DNA of 64,000 bases from Streptomyces sp. NBC_01241 (GCF_041435435.1 NZ_CP108494.1:620001-684000), one strand, 5' to 3'. Positions 23,120 to 32,808 are shown, numbered from the stretch's first letter. Made by a program: numbers and translations. Notes: a model not told the origin generated them from the letters alone.

Positions 23120-24409
23120 ATGACGCCTCTGCTGGACGCGGCGGAACGAATGGGCCGGGACGAGCTGGAGGCACTCCAGCTGGAGCGGCTGCGGGCCACG
23201 CTGCACCATGCGTACGAGAACGTCGGCCATTACCGGGCCGCATTCGACAAGGCAGGTCTGCGCCCGGACGACTGCCGTACGCTCGCGGATCTCGCGCGTT
23301 TCCCCTTCACGACCAAGGCCGATCTGCGCGACAACTACCCCTTCGGCATGTTCGCCGTCCCCGAGGAGCGCGTGCGGAGGATCCACGCGTCCAGCGGGAC
23401 GACGGGCCGTCCGACCGTCGTCGGTTACACCGAGCGGGACCTGGACACCTGGGCGGACATGGTCGCCCGCTCGATCCGGGCGGCCGGCGGCCGCCCCGGA
23501 CAGAAGGTCCATGTCGCTTACGGATACGGGCTGTTCACCGGCGGCCTGGGAGCGCACTACGGAGCGGAACGGCTCGGCTGCACGGTCATACCCGCCTCCG
23601 GGGGCATGACGGCTCGCCAGGTCCAGCTGATCCAGGACTTCCGGCCCGAGATAATCATGGTGACCCCGTCGTACATGCTGACCCTCCTCGACGAGTTCGA
23701 GCGGCAGGGCGTCGATCCGCGGACGACCTCCCTGAAGGTCGGGATCTTCGGCGCCGAGCCGTGGACGGAGGCGATGCGGCGCGAGATCGAGGAGCGGTTC
23801 GCCATCGACGCGGTCGACATCTACGGCCTGTCGGAGGTGATGGGGCCCGGTGTCGCGCAGGAGTGCGTGGAGACCAAGGACGGGCTGCACATCTGGGAGG
23901 ACCACTTCTATCCGGAGGTCGTCGACCCGTTCACCGGTGAGGTGCTGCCGGACGGCGAGGAGGGCGAGCTGGTGTTCACCTCGCTCACCAAGGAGGCCAT
24001 GCCGGTGATCCGGTACCGGACGAGGGACCTGACCCGGCTGCTGCCGGGCACGGCGCGGGTGTTCAGGCGGATGCAGAAGGTGACGGGGCGCAGCGACGAT
24101 CTGGTGATCCTGCGCGGGGTGAATCTCTTCCCGACCCAGATCGAGGAGATCGTGCTGCGTACGCCGGGACTCGCACCGCACTTCCAGCTGCGACTGACCC
24201 GCGAGGGCCGCCTCGATGCCCTGACCGTACGAGTGGAGGCCCGGGCGGGAGCCACGCCGGATCAGCGGACGGCCGCCGCGGAGTCGCTCACGGCGGCCGT
24301 CAAGGACGGGATCGGGGTGTCGGTCGGGGTCGAGATCGTCGACCCCGGGACGTTGGAGCGATCGGTCGGCAAGTTCAAGCGGATCGTGGACGAGCGCGGC
24401 GACCGATAG
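23120..24409 (+). CDS. paaK: Phenylacetate-CoA ligase family protein
   Basis: 429-aa adenylate-forming ligase making phenylacetyl-CoA (or a related aryl-CoA) from acid, ATP and CoA. Motifs: HASSGTTGRPTVVGY P-loop (residues about 90-104), YGLSEVMGPGVAQEC, and the C-terminal GRSDDLVILRGVNLFPTQIEEI. Length matches PaaK (about 430-440). No other paa catabolic genes flank it, so it may feed a different aryl acid. AGGGAG lies 7-12 bases upstream of the ATG, and a 16-bp inverted repeat lies just before. Confidence 0.9.
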   Translation: MTPLLDAAERMGRDELEALQLERLRATLHHAYENVGHYRAAFDKAGLRPDDCRTLADLARFPFTTKADLRDNYPFGMFAVPEERVRRIHASSGTTGRPTVVGYTERDLDTWADMVARSIRAAGGRPGQKVHVAYGYGLFTGGLGAHYGAERLGCTVIPASGGMTARQVQLIQDFRPEIIMVTPSYMLTLLDEFERQGVDPRTTSLKVGIFGAEPWTEAMRREIEERFAIDAVDIYGLSEVMGPGVAQECVETKDGLHIWEDHFYPEVVDPFTGEVLPDGEEGELVFTSLTKEAMPVIRYRTRDLTRLLPGTARVFRRMQKVTGRSDDLVILRGVNLFPTQIEEIVLRTPGLAPHFQLRLTREGRLDALTVRVEARAGATPDQRTAAAESLTAAVKDGIGVSVGVEIVDPGTLERSVGKFKRIVDERGDR

Positions 24410-24557
24410 GAAGCCTTCTGGTCCAGTTATTGACGAGAAGGTGCAGTTTGTGACAGGAGGGTGCGGTTCGTGCCCGTCGGACGGGGCCGGTGCCGGGAGG
24501 CGCGGCCCGTTCGTTCCGGTCGTGTGCTGCGGGGCCCGGACCGCCGCGTCGGCGCGC

Positions 24558-24580
24558 GCCCCGCATGACACGTGCGGGGC
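24558..24580. terminator. Hairpin terminator between convergent genes
   Basis: GCCCCGCA-TGACACG-TGCGGGGC, perfect 8-bp stem with a 7-base loop, just before the stop of the convergent acyl-CoA synthetase gene. Confidence 0.65.
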
Positions 24581-24583
24581 CCC

Positions 24584-26083
24584 CTACGCGAAACGGTCAC
24601 GCAGTTCCCGCTTGAGGATCTTTCCACTCGCGTTGCGGGGCAGTTCGGCCACGAAGAGGACCTGCTTCGGGGCTTTGAAAGGGGCGAGCCGCTCACGGGC
24701 GTGGCCGATGAGTTCGGCCGGTGTCGCTTCGCCGCGCAGGACGACGACGGCCGTGACGGCCTCGATCCAGCGGTCGTCGGGCAGGCCGACGACCGCGACC
24801 TCGGCGACGGCGGGATGGGTGTAGAGGGCGTCCTCGACCTGTCGGGAGGCGACGAGGACGCCACCGGAGTTGATGACGTCCTTCACCCGGTCGACGACGG
24901 TGAAGAAGCCCTCTGCGTCGCGCACGGCGAGGTCTCCGGAGTGGAACCAGCCGTCGCGGAAGGCTTCCGCGGTCTCCTCGGGCTTGTCCCAGTAGCCCTC
25001 GCACAACTGGGGTGAGCGGTAGACCACTTCACCGGCCGTGCCGTCGGGGACCTCCTTGCCGTCCTCGTCGACGACCCGGGCCTCGACGAAGAGGACGGGC
25101 CTGCCGCAGGAGTCCATCCGGCCCTCGTGCTCGTCCGGTCCGAGGACGGTGGCGAGCGGCCCGATCTCGCTCTGTCCGAAGCAGTTGTAGAAGGCGAGCG
25201 CGGGCAGCCGGTCGCGGAGCCGTTCCAGCACGGGTACGGGCATGATCGACGCGCCGTAGTACGCCTTGCGCAGACCGCCGAGTTCCCGGGTGGTGAATCC
25301 GGGGTGCTGGGAGATGCCGATCCAAACGGTGGGCGGGGCGAAGACGCTGTCGGCCTGCCCCGTTTCGACGAGGTCGAAGATCCGGTCCGCGTCGGGTGCA
25401 TCGAGGATGATGTTCTGCGCGCCGACCGCGAGAGCGGGCAGCAGGAACACGTGCATCTGCGCGGAGTGGTAGAGCGGCAGCGAGTGGACGGGCAGGTCGG
25501 TGGCGCGCAGGTCGAGCGCCGCGATCGCGCTGACGTACTCGTGGACGAGCGCGCCGTGGGTCATCATCGCGCCCTTGGGGAGTGCGGTGGTGCCCGAGGT
25601 GTAGAGCAGCTGGACGAGATCTTCCGCGGCCGGTTCCCGCTCCGGGGTGAAGGGGCGCGGGGTGGCGGTGGCGTCGAGGAGCGAGCCCGGTGCGTCGCGC
25701 AGCATGCGTACGGAGAACGCGGCCGGAATACGGTCGGCGAGGTCCGGATCGGTGAGGACGAGGGTGCTGCCGGACTGTTCCAGGAGGTACGTGAGGTCGT
25801 CGCCGGTGAGATTCTGGTTGACCGGCACATGGACCAGGCACGCACGGGCACAGGCGAGAAAGCCGATCAGATACGCGTCGGAGTTGTGCGCGTAAGAGGC
25901 GACCCGGTCGCCGGGGCACAGCCCGTGTTCGCCGGTGAGGGCCGCCGCCGCGGTGCTGACGGCGGCGTCGAGTTCCGCGTAGGTCCAGGACCGCTCCGCG
26001 TACCGCAGGGCGGTGCGCTCGGGGGTTCGCCGGGCGCTGCGCGCCACGACGCCGTCGACTGTGCTGCTCCGTACACCTGTCAT
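24584..26083 (-). CDS. Fatty/aryl acyl-CoA synthetase (FadD-type)
   Basis: 499-aa adenylate-forming CoA ligase. P-loop LLYTSGTTALPKGAMMTHG (residues about 164-182), YNCFGQSEIGP, GWFHSGDLAVRDAEGFFTVVDRVKDVINSGG split across the A8 region, and the catalytic Lys in LPRNASGKILKREL. Substrate cannot be read from sequence; medium or long acyl chains are usual for this branch. It starts at ATG 26081-26083, 80 bp from the stop of an MFS gene on the same strand, so the two may be co-transcribed. The open frame continuing upstream to 27640 is an artefact of antisense coding. Confidence 0.88.
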   Translation of the reverse strand: MTGVRSSTVDGVVARSARRTPERTALRYAERSWTYAELDAAVSTAAAALTGEHGLCPGDRVASYAHNSDAYLIGFLACARACLVHVPVNQNLTGDDLTYLLEQSGSTLVLTDPDLADRIPAAFSVRMLRDAPGSLLDATATPRPFTPEREPAAEDLVQLLYTSGTTALPKGAMMTHGALVHEYVSAIAALDLRATDLPVHSLPLYHSAQMHVFLLPALAVGAQNIILDAPDADRIFDLVETGQADSVFAPPTVWIGISQHPGFTTRELGGLRKAYYGASIMPVPVLERLRDRLPALAFYNCFGQSEIGPLATVLGPDEHEGRMDSCGRPVLFVEARVVDEDGKEVPDGTAGEVVYRSPQLCEGYWDKPEETAEAFRDGWFHSGDLAVRDAEGFFTVVDRVKDVINSGGVLVASRQVEDALYTHPAVAEVAVVGLPDDRWIEAVTAVVVLRGEATPAELIGHARERLAPFKAPKQVLFVAELPRNASGKILKRELRDRFA

Positions 26084-26163
26084 GGCGTGATCCTGGGCGG
26101 CCGGATCGCGGTGGTCAAGGGCCGGGTACCGGTCGGGGGCGTGGGACGGCGGAGGGGGGCCGT

Positions 26164-27630
26164 TCAGGCGCTGCGGGTACGGGTGGCGAACAGGGCGGCC
26201 AGGACGCAGGGCGCGAGCAGCAGGACGAAGGCGGCGCCGTAGCCGACATGGCCGGTCGCGCCGGCGCTCAGGCAGGCGTTGAACAGGGCGGAGGAGACCC
26301 CCAGCACCGTGATCTGGCCGAGGTTCTGATTGGTCTGCATCGCGCTGCTGGCATAGCCCTGCCGCCCGGCCGAGGCGTGCGAGAGCGACAGCACGGTGAG
26401 AGACGGTGCGAGCAGGCCCATGCCGACGGCCGCGACGATCATGGTGGACGCGGCGACGACGGCGGGCACCGCGGGCAGCGTCCCGACGGCGGCGACAGCG
26501 ACCGCCGCGGTCAGCACCAGCGCACCGGCCACGACCAAGTGGTGCCGGGGGCGGCGCTCCAGGCGGCCCTGCACCCAGGAAGAGGCGGCCCAGGCCACGG
26601 CGGCCCCCGTGAAGGCCAGGCCGATCGACACGGGACGCACGCCCCGCTCGGTGACGAGCAGGAGCGGCACGAGTGCCTCCAGCGTGAAGAACACCCCCGA
26701 ACTGATGCCGCGCAGCAGCACCGTGGCCGGCAGGCCGCGCGCGGCACGCCAGGTACCCGACGGCAGCAGCCGGGGCGCGAACACGACCAGCAGGGCGAAC
26801 CCTCCCACCACGAACAGCAGGTGGCGCGGGTCCCAGCCCGAGACGCCGTACTGCCCCGCCGCCGCACCCACGCTCACCGCCGTCGCCACCAGCAGCGCGG
26901 GGCGCGGCTGCCCGTCTCCCGACGGCGCGGGCGTCGCCGGCCAGGAACGGCCGCGCAGCACGGCCACCACGGCCAGGGCCGGCAGCGCGGTCAGTGTGGC
27001 CAGACCGAAGAACACCGCCCGCCAGGACCACCATTCGGCCACCACCCCGGCCAGTGGCGGACCGACCAGCGACGGGACGACCCAGCAGGCACTCATCAGC
27101 GCCAGGACACGCGGCCGCAGCCGGTCGGGGTAGGCCTGCCCGATGGCGGTGTTGATCGCCACCGCCACCATCCCGCTCGCGAGTCCGTCCAGGAAGCGGC
27201 CGGCCGCCAGTTGCCAGATGGAGGTGCTCGCGGCCGAGACCAGCAGGGTGACCACGGCCAGCGCCATGCCCGCCGCCAGCGGGCGTCGTGCGCCGGACCG
27301 GTCCGCCCAATGGCCGCCCAGTACCCCGCCGAGCAGACCGGCGGCCACGAAGCATCCCGCCACCAGCGGGAAGAGCGACACCCCGTCCAGGTCCCGTGCG
27401 GCCGTCGGCAAGGTGGGCACCACGGCCAGCGCGGCGAACCCGGTCAGGAACATCACCGCGGAGAAGCTGGCGGTCGCGGCCACGTACCTTCCGGAGAACA
27501 GTCCTCCGTCGATTTCGGATCGCACCGGCGGGCGGTCGGCCGTGTCTGTCGACTCCCAGGAGACCGACACGTCCCGGTCCGTGGACGGCGCGGCCGGATC
27601 GGTGGTCGAGTGCTTGGGGACATCGGTCAC
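26164..27630 (-). CDS. MFS transporter
   Basis: 488-aa major facilitator. After a 45-residue polar N-tail come about 12 hydrophobic helices. The motif-A loop between TM2 and TM3 reads GGHWADRSGARRPLAAG and a repeat-like QGRLERRPRHH loop follows TM8. It is probably a drug or metabolite exporter in the plasma membrane. The start is a GTG at 27628-27630: no in-frame ATG exists nearby and no ribosome site is visible, so translation may be leaderless. It lies upstream of an acyl-CoA synthetase on the same strand. Confidence 0.82.
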   Translation of the reverse strand: MTDVPKHSTTDPAAPSTDRDVSVSWESTDTADRPPVRSEIDGGLFSGRYVAATASFSAVMFLTGFAALAVVPTLPTAARDLDGVSLFPLVAGCFVAAGLLGGVLGGHWADRSGARRPLAAGMALAVVTLLVSAASTSIWQLAAGRFLDGLASGMVAVAINTAIGQAYPDRLRPRVLALMSACWVVPSLVGPPLAGVVAEWWSWRAVFFGLATLTALPALAVVAVLRGRSWPATPAPSGDGQPRPALLVATAVSVGAAAGQYGVSGWDPRHLLFVVGGFALLVVFAPRLLPSGTWRAARGLPATVLLRGISSGVFFTLEALVPLLLVTERGVRPVSIGLAFTGAAVAWAASSWVQGRLERRPRHHLVVAGALVLTAAVAVAAVGTLPAVPAVVAASTMIVAAVGMGLLAPSLTVLSLSHASAGRQGYASSAMQTNQNLGQITVLGVSSALFNACLSAGATGHVGYGAAFVLLLAPCVLAALFATRTRSA

Positions 27631-28010
27631 GAGCGCACAAGGTACGGGGGCCCGGCTTCGCTTGCCACTCGTTTTCGGACTGCCGCGCGAGATCCGGGCG
27701 CGGACCGATGACGTGTCAGGGCCCGGCGTACCGTTGGACGCACCACGGGGACGACGCTCGGAGGACCAGGCCAGGACGGCCGCCGGGACCACCGCGAACG
27801 CGCTGCCCCCGGCGGCGGCCGGGGCCCTGGCGTGGCGCGGTACGAACGACAGCCGGATTCTCCTTGGGGCGTCATGATCCCGTGGTCGGTGTTCCGTCGG
27901 CAACGGCCGCTCGCGCAGGAGTACGCCGGGCCACGGCTCGGTGCCGCGGTGCCCGTCGGTCCGTCACCCGCGTTCGGACGGAGCCGCTCGGGCACCGGAC
28001 CGGGCAGGGG
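27631..28010. other. Non-coding gap
   Basis: 380 bp between two minus-strand genes. Frames are open on both strands but their composition is not coding-like and no family sequence is recognisable. Nothing else stands out. Confidence 0.4.
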
Positions 28011-29561
28011 TCACACCGCCCGGTGGTGCCCTTCCCAGTACGGGTCGCGCAGCCGTCGTTTGTACAGCTTGCCGTTGGGGTCACGGGGCATCTCCGCGAT
28101 GAAGTCGATGCTCCGGGGGCGCTTGTACCCGGCGAGACGTTGTTCGCAGTGGCGCAGGATCGCGGCGGCGAGCTCTTCTCCCGCCTCGTGTCCCGGGGCC
28201 GGTTCGACGACCGCTTTGACTTCCTCACCCCAGTCGGGATGCGGAATGCCGAAGACGGCCGCGTCGGCGATCGCGGGGTGGCCGAGGAGGGCGCCCTCGA
28301 TCTCGGCGGGGTAGATGTTGACACCGCCGGAGATGATCATGTCGATCTTGCGGTCGCGGAGGAAGAGGTAGCCGTCCTCGTCGAGGATGCCCAGGTCGCC
28401 GACGGTGAAGAAGTCACCGATGCGGTTCTTCCTCGTCTTGGTCTCGTCCTTGTGGTAGCTGAAGCCGCCGGTGTTCATCTTCATGTAGACGGTGCCGAGT
28501 TGGCCGGGAGGCAGGCGGTCGCCGTTGTCGTCGAAGACGGCGAGTTCGCTGATCGGCCAGGCCCTGCCCACGGTGCCCGGCTTCTTCAGCCAGTCCTCGG
28601 CGGTGGCAAAGGCGCCACCGCCCTCGCTGGCCGCGTAGTACTCCTCGACGCACCTTCCCCACCAGTCGATCATGGCGCGTTTGACGTGGTCGGGGCAGGG
28701 CGCCGCACCGTGGATGGCGTGGCGCATGGCTGTGACGTCGTATCGCCTCTTCACATCGTCGGGGAGGGCGAGGAGGCGGTGGAACTGGGTCGGGACCATG
28801 TGCGTGTGGGTGCAGCCGTGGGTGTCGATGAGCCGCAGCATTTCCTCGGGCGTCCACTTGTCCATCAGGACCAGCGGGTGCCCGATGTGCAGGGACGCGC
28901 CCGCGAACTGGAGGACGGCCGTGTGGTAGAGCGGCGAGCAGACCAGATGGACGTTGTCGTCGAAGGGTTTGATGCCGAAGATGCCGAGGAATCCGCCGAG
29001 ATGGCTCTCCTCGGGGAGCTTGCCGGAGAGCGGACGGCGGATGCCGCGCGGCCGGCCGGTGGTGCCGGAGGTGTAGTTCATGACCCAGCCGAGGGTGCGG
29101 TCCTCGGGTGGCATGTCGGGCTGCCCTTCGAGCAGTTCGGCGTACGGGCGGAATCCGTCGACCGTGCCTACGCCATAGCGTTGGCCGGCCGGGAGCTTCG
29201 CTTCGTCGGCCGCCTCGGCCGCCTCCTGCGCGAACCGCTCGTGGGCGATGAGTACCTTGGCGCCGGAGTCCGAGACGATCCAGGCGATCTCGGGTGCGAC
29301 GAAGTGGTGGTTGACGGGTACGAGATAGAAGCCGGCCTGGGTGGCCGCCAGGTACGCGGTGAAGAACTCGACGCCGTTGGGCAGGACGACAGCGAAGGCG
29401 TCTCCCCGCCGGAGCCCGGCCGCGCGCAGTCCGTGGACGAGGCGGTTGGCCGCGGCGTGCAGCCGGCCCGCCGTCCAGCTCTCGCCGTCGGGGGCGGTCA
29501 GGACCGTACGGCCGGGGTCGGCTGCGGCCTGCGCCCAGAAGCCGTTGGGGGGCGGGTTCAT
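28011..29561 (-). CDS. Acyl-CoA synthetase (FadD-type)
   Basis: 516-aa ANL-superfamily ligase. Motifs MNYTSGTTGRPRGIRRP (residues about 178-194), EYYAASEGGG, FTVGDLGILDEDGYLFLRDRKIDMII split over A7/A8, and the catalytic Lys in MPRDPNGKLYKRRLRD. It activates an unidentified fatty, sterol-derived or aryl acid. The ATG at 29559-29561 overlaps the stop of the upstream flavoprotein gene by 4 bp (ATGA), so the two form one operon controlled from the 30668-30859 region, which has an operator shared with the 11-kb side-chain module. Confidence 0.88.
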   Translation of the reverse strand: MNPPPNGFWAQAAADPGRTVLTAPDGESWTAGRLHAAANRLVHGLRAAGLRRGDAFAVVLPNGVEFFTAYLAATQAGFYLVPVNHHFVAPEIAWIVSDSGAKVLIAHERFAQEAAEAADEAKLPAGQRYGVGTVDGFRPYAELLEGQPDMPPEDRTLGWVMNYTSGTTGRPRGIRRPLSGKLPEESHLGGFLGIFGIKPFDDNVHLVCSPLYHTAVLQFAGASLHIGHPLVLMDKWTPEEMLRLIDTHGCTHTHMVPTQFHRLLALPDDVKRRYDVTAMRHAIHGAAPCPDHVKRAMIDWWGRCVEEYYAASEGGGAFATAEDWLKKPGTVGRAWPISELAVFDDNGDRLPPGQLGTVYMKMNTGGFSYHKDETKTRKNRIGDFFTVGDLGILDEDGYLFLRDRKIDMIISGGVNIYPAEIEGALLGHPAIADAAVFGIPHPDWGEEVKAVVEPAPGHEAGEELAAAILRHCEQRLAGYKRPRSIDFIAEMPRDPNGKLYKRRLRDPYWEGHHRAV

Positions 29562-30667
29562 GAGGCGCTCCGTCCGGCGATGCGGTTGATCCGGTCCACG
29601 GCACGTTCGAAGCCGCGGGTCAGGTCGTCGAATACGGCCTGCACGCTGCGCTCGCTGTTCATCCGGCCGACGATCTGGCCGACGGGGGTGCCGAGCAGCG
29701 CGCCGGTCTCGTACTTCTGGATGCGGGAGACGGCGTCGGCCACCAGCAGCCCCTGGAGCGGCATGGGCAGGGGGCCGGGGCCCGCCGGGTCGTCCCAGGC
29801 GTCGGTCCATTCGGTACGGAGCTGGCGTGCGGGTTTGCCGGTGAGGGCGCGGGAGCGGACGGTGTCGCCGGAGCCCGCGGCAAGGAGCTTGCGGGTCAGC
29901 GCGCGGGAGTGGAGGTCGGCCTCCTCGGTCGTCAGCCAGAGGGAGCCGAGCCAGACGCCCTGGGCGCCCAGGGCGAGCCCGGCGGCGATCTGCTCGCCGC
30001 TGCCGATGCCGCCGGCGGCGAGGACGGGGAGCGGTCCCACCGCGTCGACCACGTCCGGGACCAGGACCATGGAGGCGATCTCGCCGGTGTGGCCGCCCGC
30101 CTCGTATCCCTGCGCGACGACGATGTCGATGCCCGCGTCCGCGTGGTGGCGGGCATGCTTGGCGCTTCCGGCGAGCGCGGCGACGAGGACGTCCTGGTCG
30201 TGGGCGCGTCGGACGACGTCGGCGGGCGGTGAGCCGAGGGCGTTGGCGAGGAGTTTGATGGGGTGGTCGAAGGCGACGTCGAGCTGGTTGCGGGCTACTT
30301 CTTCCATCCATCCGGTGATGCGCCAGCCGGGCGCCTCGCCCTCCGCGAGCTCCGGTACGCCGTGCTTGGCCAGGGTGTCCTGGACGAACTGGCGGTGTCC
30401 GGCCGGGATCATCGCCTCGACGTCGGCCTCGGTCACCCCTTCCACCTTCTTGGCGGGCATGACGACGTCGAGGCCGTACGGCTTGCCGTCGGTGTGCTCC
30501 TGCATCCAGTCGAGGTCGCGTGCCAGGTCGTCGGGGGCGGTGTAGCGGACCGCGCCGAGTACGCCGAATCCGCCGGCCCGGGTGATGGCAGCGGCCACCG
30601 CGGGGAACGGCGTGAAGCCGAAGATGGCGTGCTCGACTCCCAGTTTCTTGCTCAGCTCCGTCTCCAT
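29558..30667 (-). CDS. Nitronate monooxygenase / 2-nitropropane dioxygenase-like flavoprotein
   Basis: 369-aa FMN-dependent TIM-barrel enzyme. It has the N-terminal sequence FGFTPFPAVAAAITRAGGFGVLG, the phosphate-binding VVAQGYEAGGHTGEI and VLAAGGIGSGEQIAAGLALGAQGVWLGS. Family members oxidise nitronates or act as flavin enoyl reductases. Its pairing with an acyl-CoA synthetase suggests action on a CoA-linked or lipid substrate rather than nitroalkane detoxification; that is inference. First gene of the operon; starts with ATG at 30665-30667. Confidence 0.85.
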   Translation of the reverse strand: METELSKKLGVEHAIFGFTPFPAVAAAITRAGGFGVLGAVRYTAPDDLARDLDWMQEHTDGKPYGLDVVMPAKKVEGVTEADVEAMIPAGHRQFVQDTLAKHGVPELAEGEAPGWRITGWMEEVARNQLDVAFDHPIKLLANALGSPPADVVRRAHDQDVLVAALAGSAKHARHHADAGIDIVVAQGYEAGGHTGEIASMVLVPDVVDAVGPLPVLAAGGIGSGEQIAAGLALGAQGVWLGSLWLTTEEADLHSRALTRKLLAAGSGDTVRSRALTGKPARQLRTEWTDAWDDPAGPGPLPMPLQGLLVADAVSRIQKYETGALLGTPVGQIVGRMNSERSVQAVFDDLTRGFERAVDRINRIAGRSAS

Positions 30668-30710
30668 GGGCCGCAGGATGCCTCAGCCGGACAGGCGAGG
30701 GAAGAGATTT

Positions 30711-30727
30711 TCTGATGCAGTGTCAGA
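30711..30727. promoter_or_regulatory. Inverted-repeat operator TCTGAT-N5-GTCAGA
   Basis: TCTGATGCAGTGTCAGA lies 44 bases upstream of the flavoprotein-fadD operon. It matches 11091-11107 in half-sites, spacing and T-rich flanks, pointing to one regulator for both loci. Confidence 0.6.
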
Positions 30728-30814
30728 TTCTTTGTGACACCGGGGGCCTCCGCGGCGGCAGCGGTGACAGTAATCTCTGGTCCGGCAGGAAGTTTCACTG
30801 TCGGACACGATTTC

Positions 30815-30827
30815 GAAAGTAACTTTC
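30815..30827. promoter_or_regulatory. Perfect palindrome GAAAGT-A-ACTTTC
   Basis: 13-bp palindrome 32 bases before the serine-hydrolase ATG, with a related half-site (GGAAGTTTCAC) about 25 bases further upstream. Position suggests a repressor site controlling that gene. The regulator is unknown. Confidence 0.5.
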
Positions 30828-30859
30828 ACGCGGCGGGTAACGGCCGGAAGGGGTTCCGA

Positions 30860-32716
30860 ATGACCGAGGGCGCGGCCGGGAGAGGTATCAGCCGGCGCAG
30901 GCTGGGCGGTGGGATGCTGGCTCTGGGCGGAGCACTCGCCCTGGCGCCGATTCCGTTCGCGGAGCGGGCGTCGGCCATGGAGTCGGAAGCGGAGTCGTCG
31001 GGTATGCGCGCAGGGACCGGGACGGACGCGGCGTCCGCGCAGGGCCGGCCGACACTGCGGCGCGGATCCGCCGCCCGTGCCGGGCTGTTGCAGGGGCCGC
31101 TGGACCAATTGGTCGCCGACGCGGAGAAGTTCCTCTCCAATTCCCCCAAGCACCCCTGGTACGCCGGTGCGGTACTGCTCGCAGGCCGGGGCGGCACGGT
31201 GGCCCTGCACCACCCGATCGGCAAGGCCGTGCGCTACGCGGCGTACGACGAGAAGACCGATACGGGGGTGGAGTTCCCACCCGATCAGCAGATCGCCATG
31301 GCCGAGGACACGGTCTTCGACCTGGCTTCGGTGTCCAAGCTGTTCACCTCGATCCTGGCCGTGCAGCAGATCGAGCGCGGCAAGCTGGAGCTGGAGGCGA
31401 AGGTCGCCTCGTACCTGCCCGATTTCGCCGGCAGCGGCAAGCAGGACATCACCATCCGTCAGCTCCTCACGCACACCTCGGGCTTCCGCGCCTGGATTCC
31501 GCTGTACAAGGCGCCGACGCGGGAGGGGAAGCTGGAGCTGCTGTGGAACGAGGTGCCGGCCAACCCGCCCGGCACGGTGTACCTCTACTCCGACCTCAAC
31601 CTGATCTCGCTGCAACTGGTCCTGGAGAAGATCACCGGCCGCACCGAGGACGTCCTGCTCCGCGAGGAGATCACCGCTCCGCTCGGCATGCAGCGCACCC
31701 GGTACAACCCACCGGCCTCCTGGAAGCCGAAGATCGCCGCGACCGAGGACGCCCGGCTCCCCTGGTCCGGCCTGGACCGCGGTCTCGTCTGGGGCCAGGT
31801 GCACGACGAGAACGCGTACAGCCTGGACGGTGTGGCGGGCCACGCCGGAGTCTTCTCCTGCGCCTGGGACCTCGCGGTCCTCGCCCGCACGCTGCTCAAC
31901 GGCGGGGTCTACGGCCGGGCGAGGATCCTCTCCGCGGAATCGGTGGACCTGCTGTTCACGGACTTCAACACCGCGTTCCCCGGAGATGCGCACGGTCTGG
32001 GTTTCGAGCTCTACCAGCACTGGTACATGGGGGCGATGGCCACCCCGCGTACGGCGGGCCACACCGGTTTCACCGGTACCAGCCTGGTTCTGGACCCGAC
32101 GACCGACTCGTTCCTGATCGTCCTCGGCAACTCGGTGCATCCGGTGCGCAATTGGCGCTCCGGCAGTGCGCCGCGCGTCGCCACCGCCAACCAGATGGCG
32201 CGCGCCGTCGCGGTCCGCCCGGCCCGGGGACGTACGGCGTGGTTCTCGGGACTGGCCAGCGCCACCAGCGCCACGCTCACGCTGCCCGCGCTGCGTCTCG
32301 CGTCCTCGCGGGCCCGGCTGAGCTCGGCACTGTGGTGGGACACCGAGCCCGGATCCGACTTCCTCTACCTGGAGGCGTCGGCGGACGCGGGGGCGACCTG
32401 GCAGCCGGTGCCGTTCACCACCGTACCGACGAGCGGTGACCACCACCCGGAACCCGAGCCCGAACCCCGTCCGACGGGCTCGGTCTCCGGCTGGTCCGGC
32501 CGCGTCTGGCACCGTCTCGACGCGGACCTGGCCGCATGGCGCGGCAAGGAGGTGCGGCTGCGGTGGCGGTACGCCACGGATCAGCTGTACGTCGGGCGCG
32601 GGGTGTACGTGGACGCGGTCCGGGTCGAGGACGGCACCCGGCCGGTCTTCGACGACAGTCGGGACGGCGATGCCGCGCGCATCGAGGCGCTGGGGTGGAC
32701 GGCTTCGTCGGACTGA
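30860..32716 (+). CDS. Tat-exported serine hydrolase, class C beta-lactamase/CubicO family
   Basis: 618 aa. The N-terminus has a Tat motif (ISRRRLGGG, residues about 10-18) and hydrophobic region. The beta-lactamase fold carries the nucleophile motif SVSK (in FDLASVSKLFTS), the YSD tyrosine motif (VYLYSDLNL) and a C-terminal HTGFTGTS in place of KTG. Such enzymes are D-aminopeptidases, esterases or muropeptide hydrolases, not resistance enzymes. A C-terminal extension of about 160 residues (from about 460) looks like a beta-sandwich carbohydrate-binding or MAM-type domain. The ATG at 30860 has GGAAGGGG 7 bases upstream. Divergent from the flavoprotein operon. Confidence 0.85.
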   Translation: MTEGAAGRGISRRRLGGGMLALGGALALAPIPFAERASAMESEAESSGMRAGTGTDAASAQGRPTLRRGSAARAGLLQGPLDQLVADAEKFLSNSPKHPWYAGAVLLAGRGGTVALHHPIGKAVRYAAYDEKTDTGVEFPPDQQIAMAEDTVFDLASVSKLFTSILAVQQIERGKLELEAKVASYLPDFAGSGKQDITIRQLLTHTSGFRAWIPLYKAPTREGKLELLWNEVPANPPGTVYLYSDLNLISLQLVLEKITGRTEDVLLREEITAPLGMQRTRYNPPASWKPKIAATEDARLPWSGLDRGLVWGQVHDENAYSLDGVAGHAGVFSCAWDLAVLARTLLNGGVYGRARILSAESVDLLFTDFNTAFPGDAHGLGFELYQHWYMGAMATPRTAGHTGFTGTSLVLDPTTDSFLIVLGNSVHPVRNWRSGSAPRVATANQMARAVAVRPARGRTAWFSGLASATSATLTLPALRLASSRARLSSALWWDTEPGSDFLYLEASADAGATWQPVPFTTVPTSGDHHPEPEPEPRPTGSVSGWSGRVWHRLDADLAAWRGKEVRLRWRYATDQLYVGRGVYVDAVRVEDGTRPVFDDSRDGDAARIEALGWTASSD

Positions 32717-32764
32717 GACGGACGAGGACCGACTGGGACGGGCCGGTTCCGGCTTCGGCGGAGT

Positions 32765-32808
32765 GGGAGCGGACTGGGGGCGGACCGGGAGCGGACTGAG
32801 GGCGGACC
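32765..32808. repeat. Two tandem 22-bp units
   Basis: The 22-bp unit beginning GGGAGCGGACTG occurs at 32765-32786 and 32787-32808 with one mismatch, inside a longer run of GCGGAC-like words (32710-32830) after the serine hydrolase stop. Confidence 0.8.

Noticed and set aside
24584..27640. A single open frame of about 1,018 codons joining the acyl-CoA synthetase to upstream sequence
   Set aside because: Only residues after the ATG at 26083 are family-like; the upstream part is the MFS gene read out of frame, with arginine/proline-rich non-protein composition.
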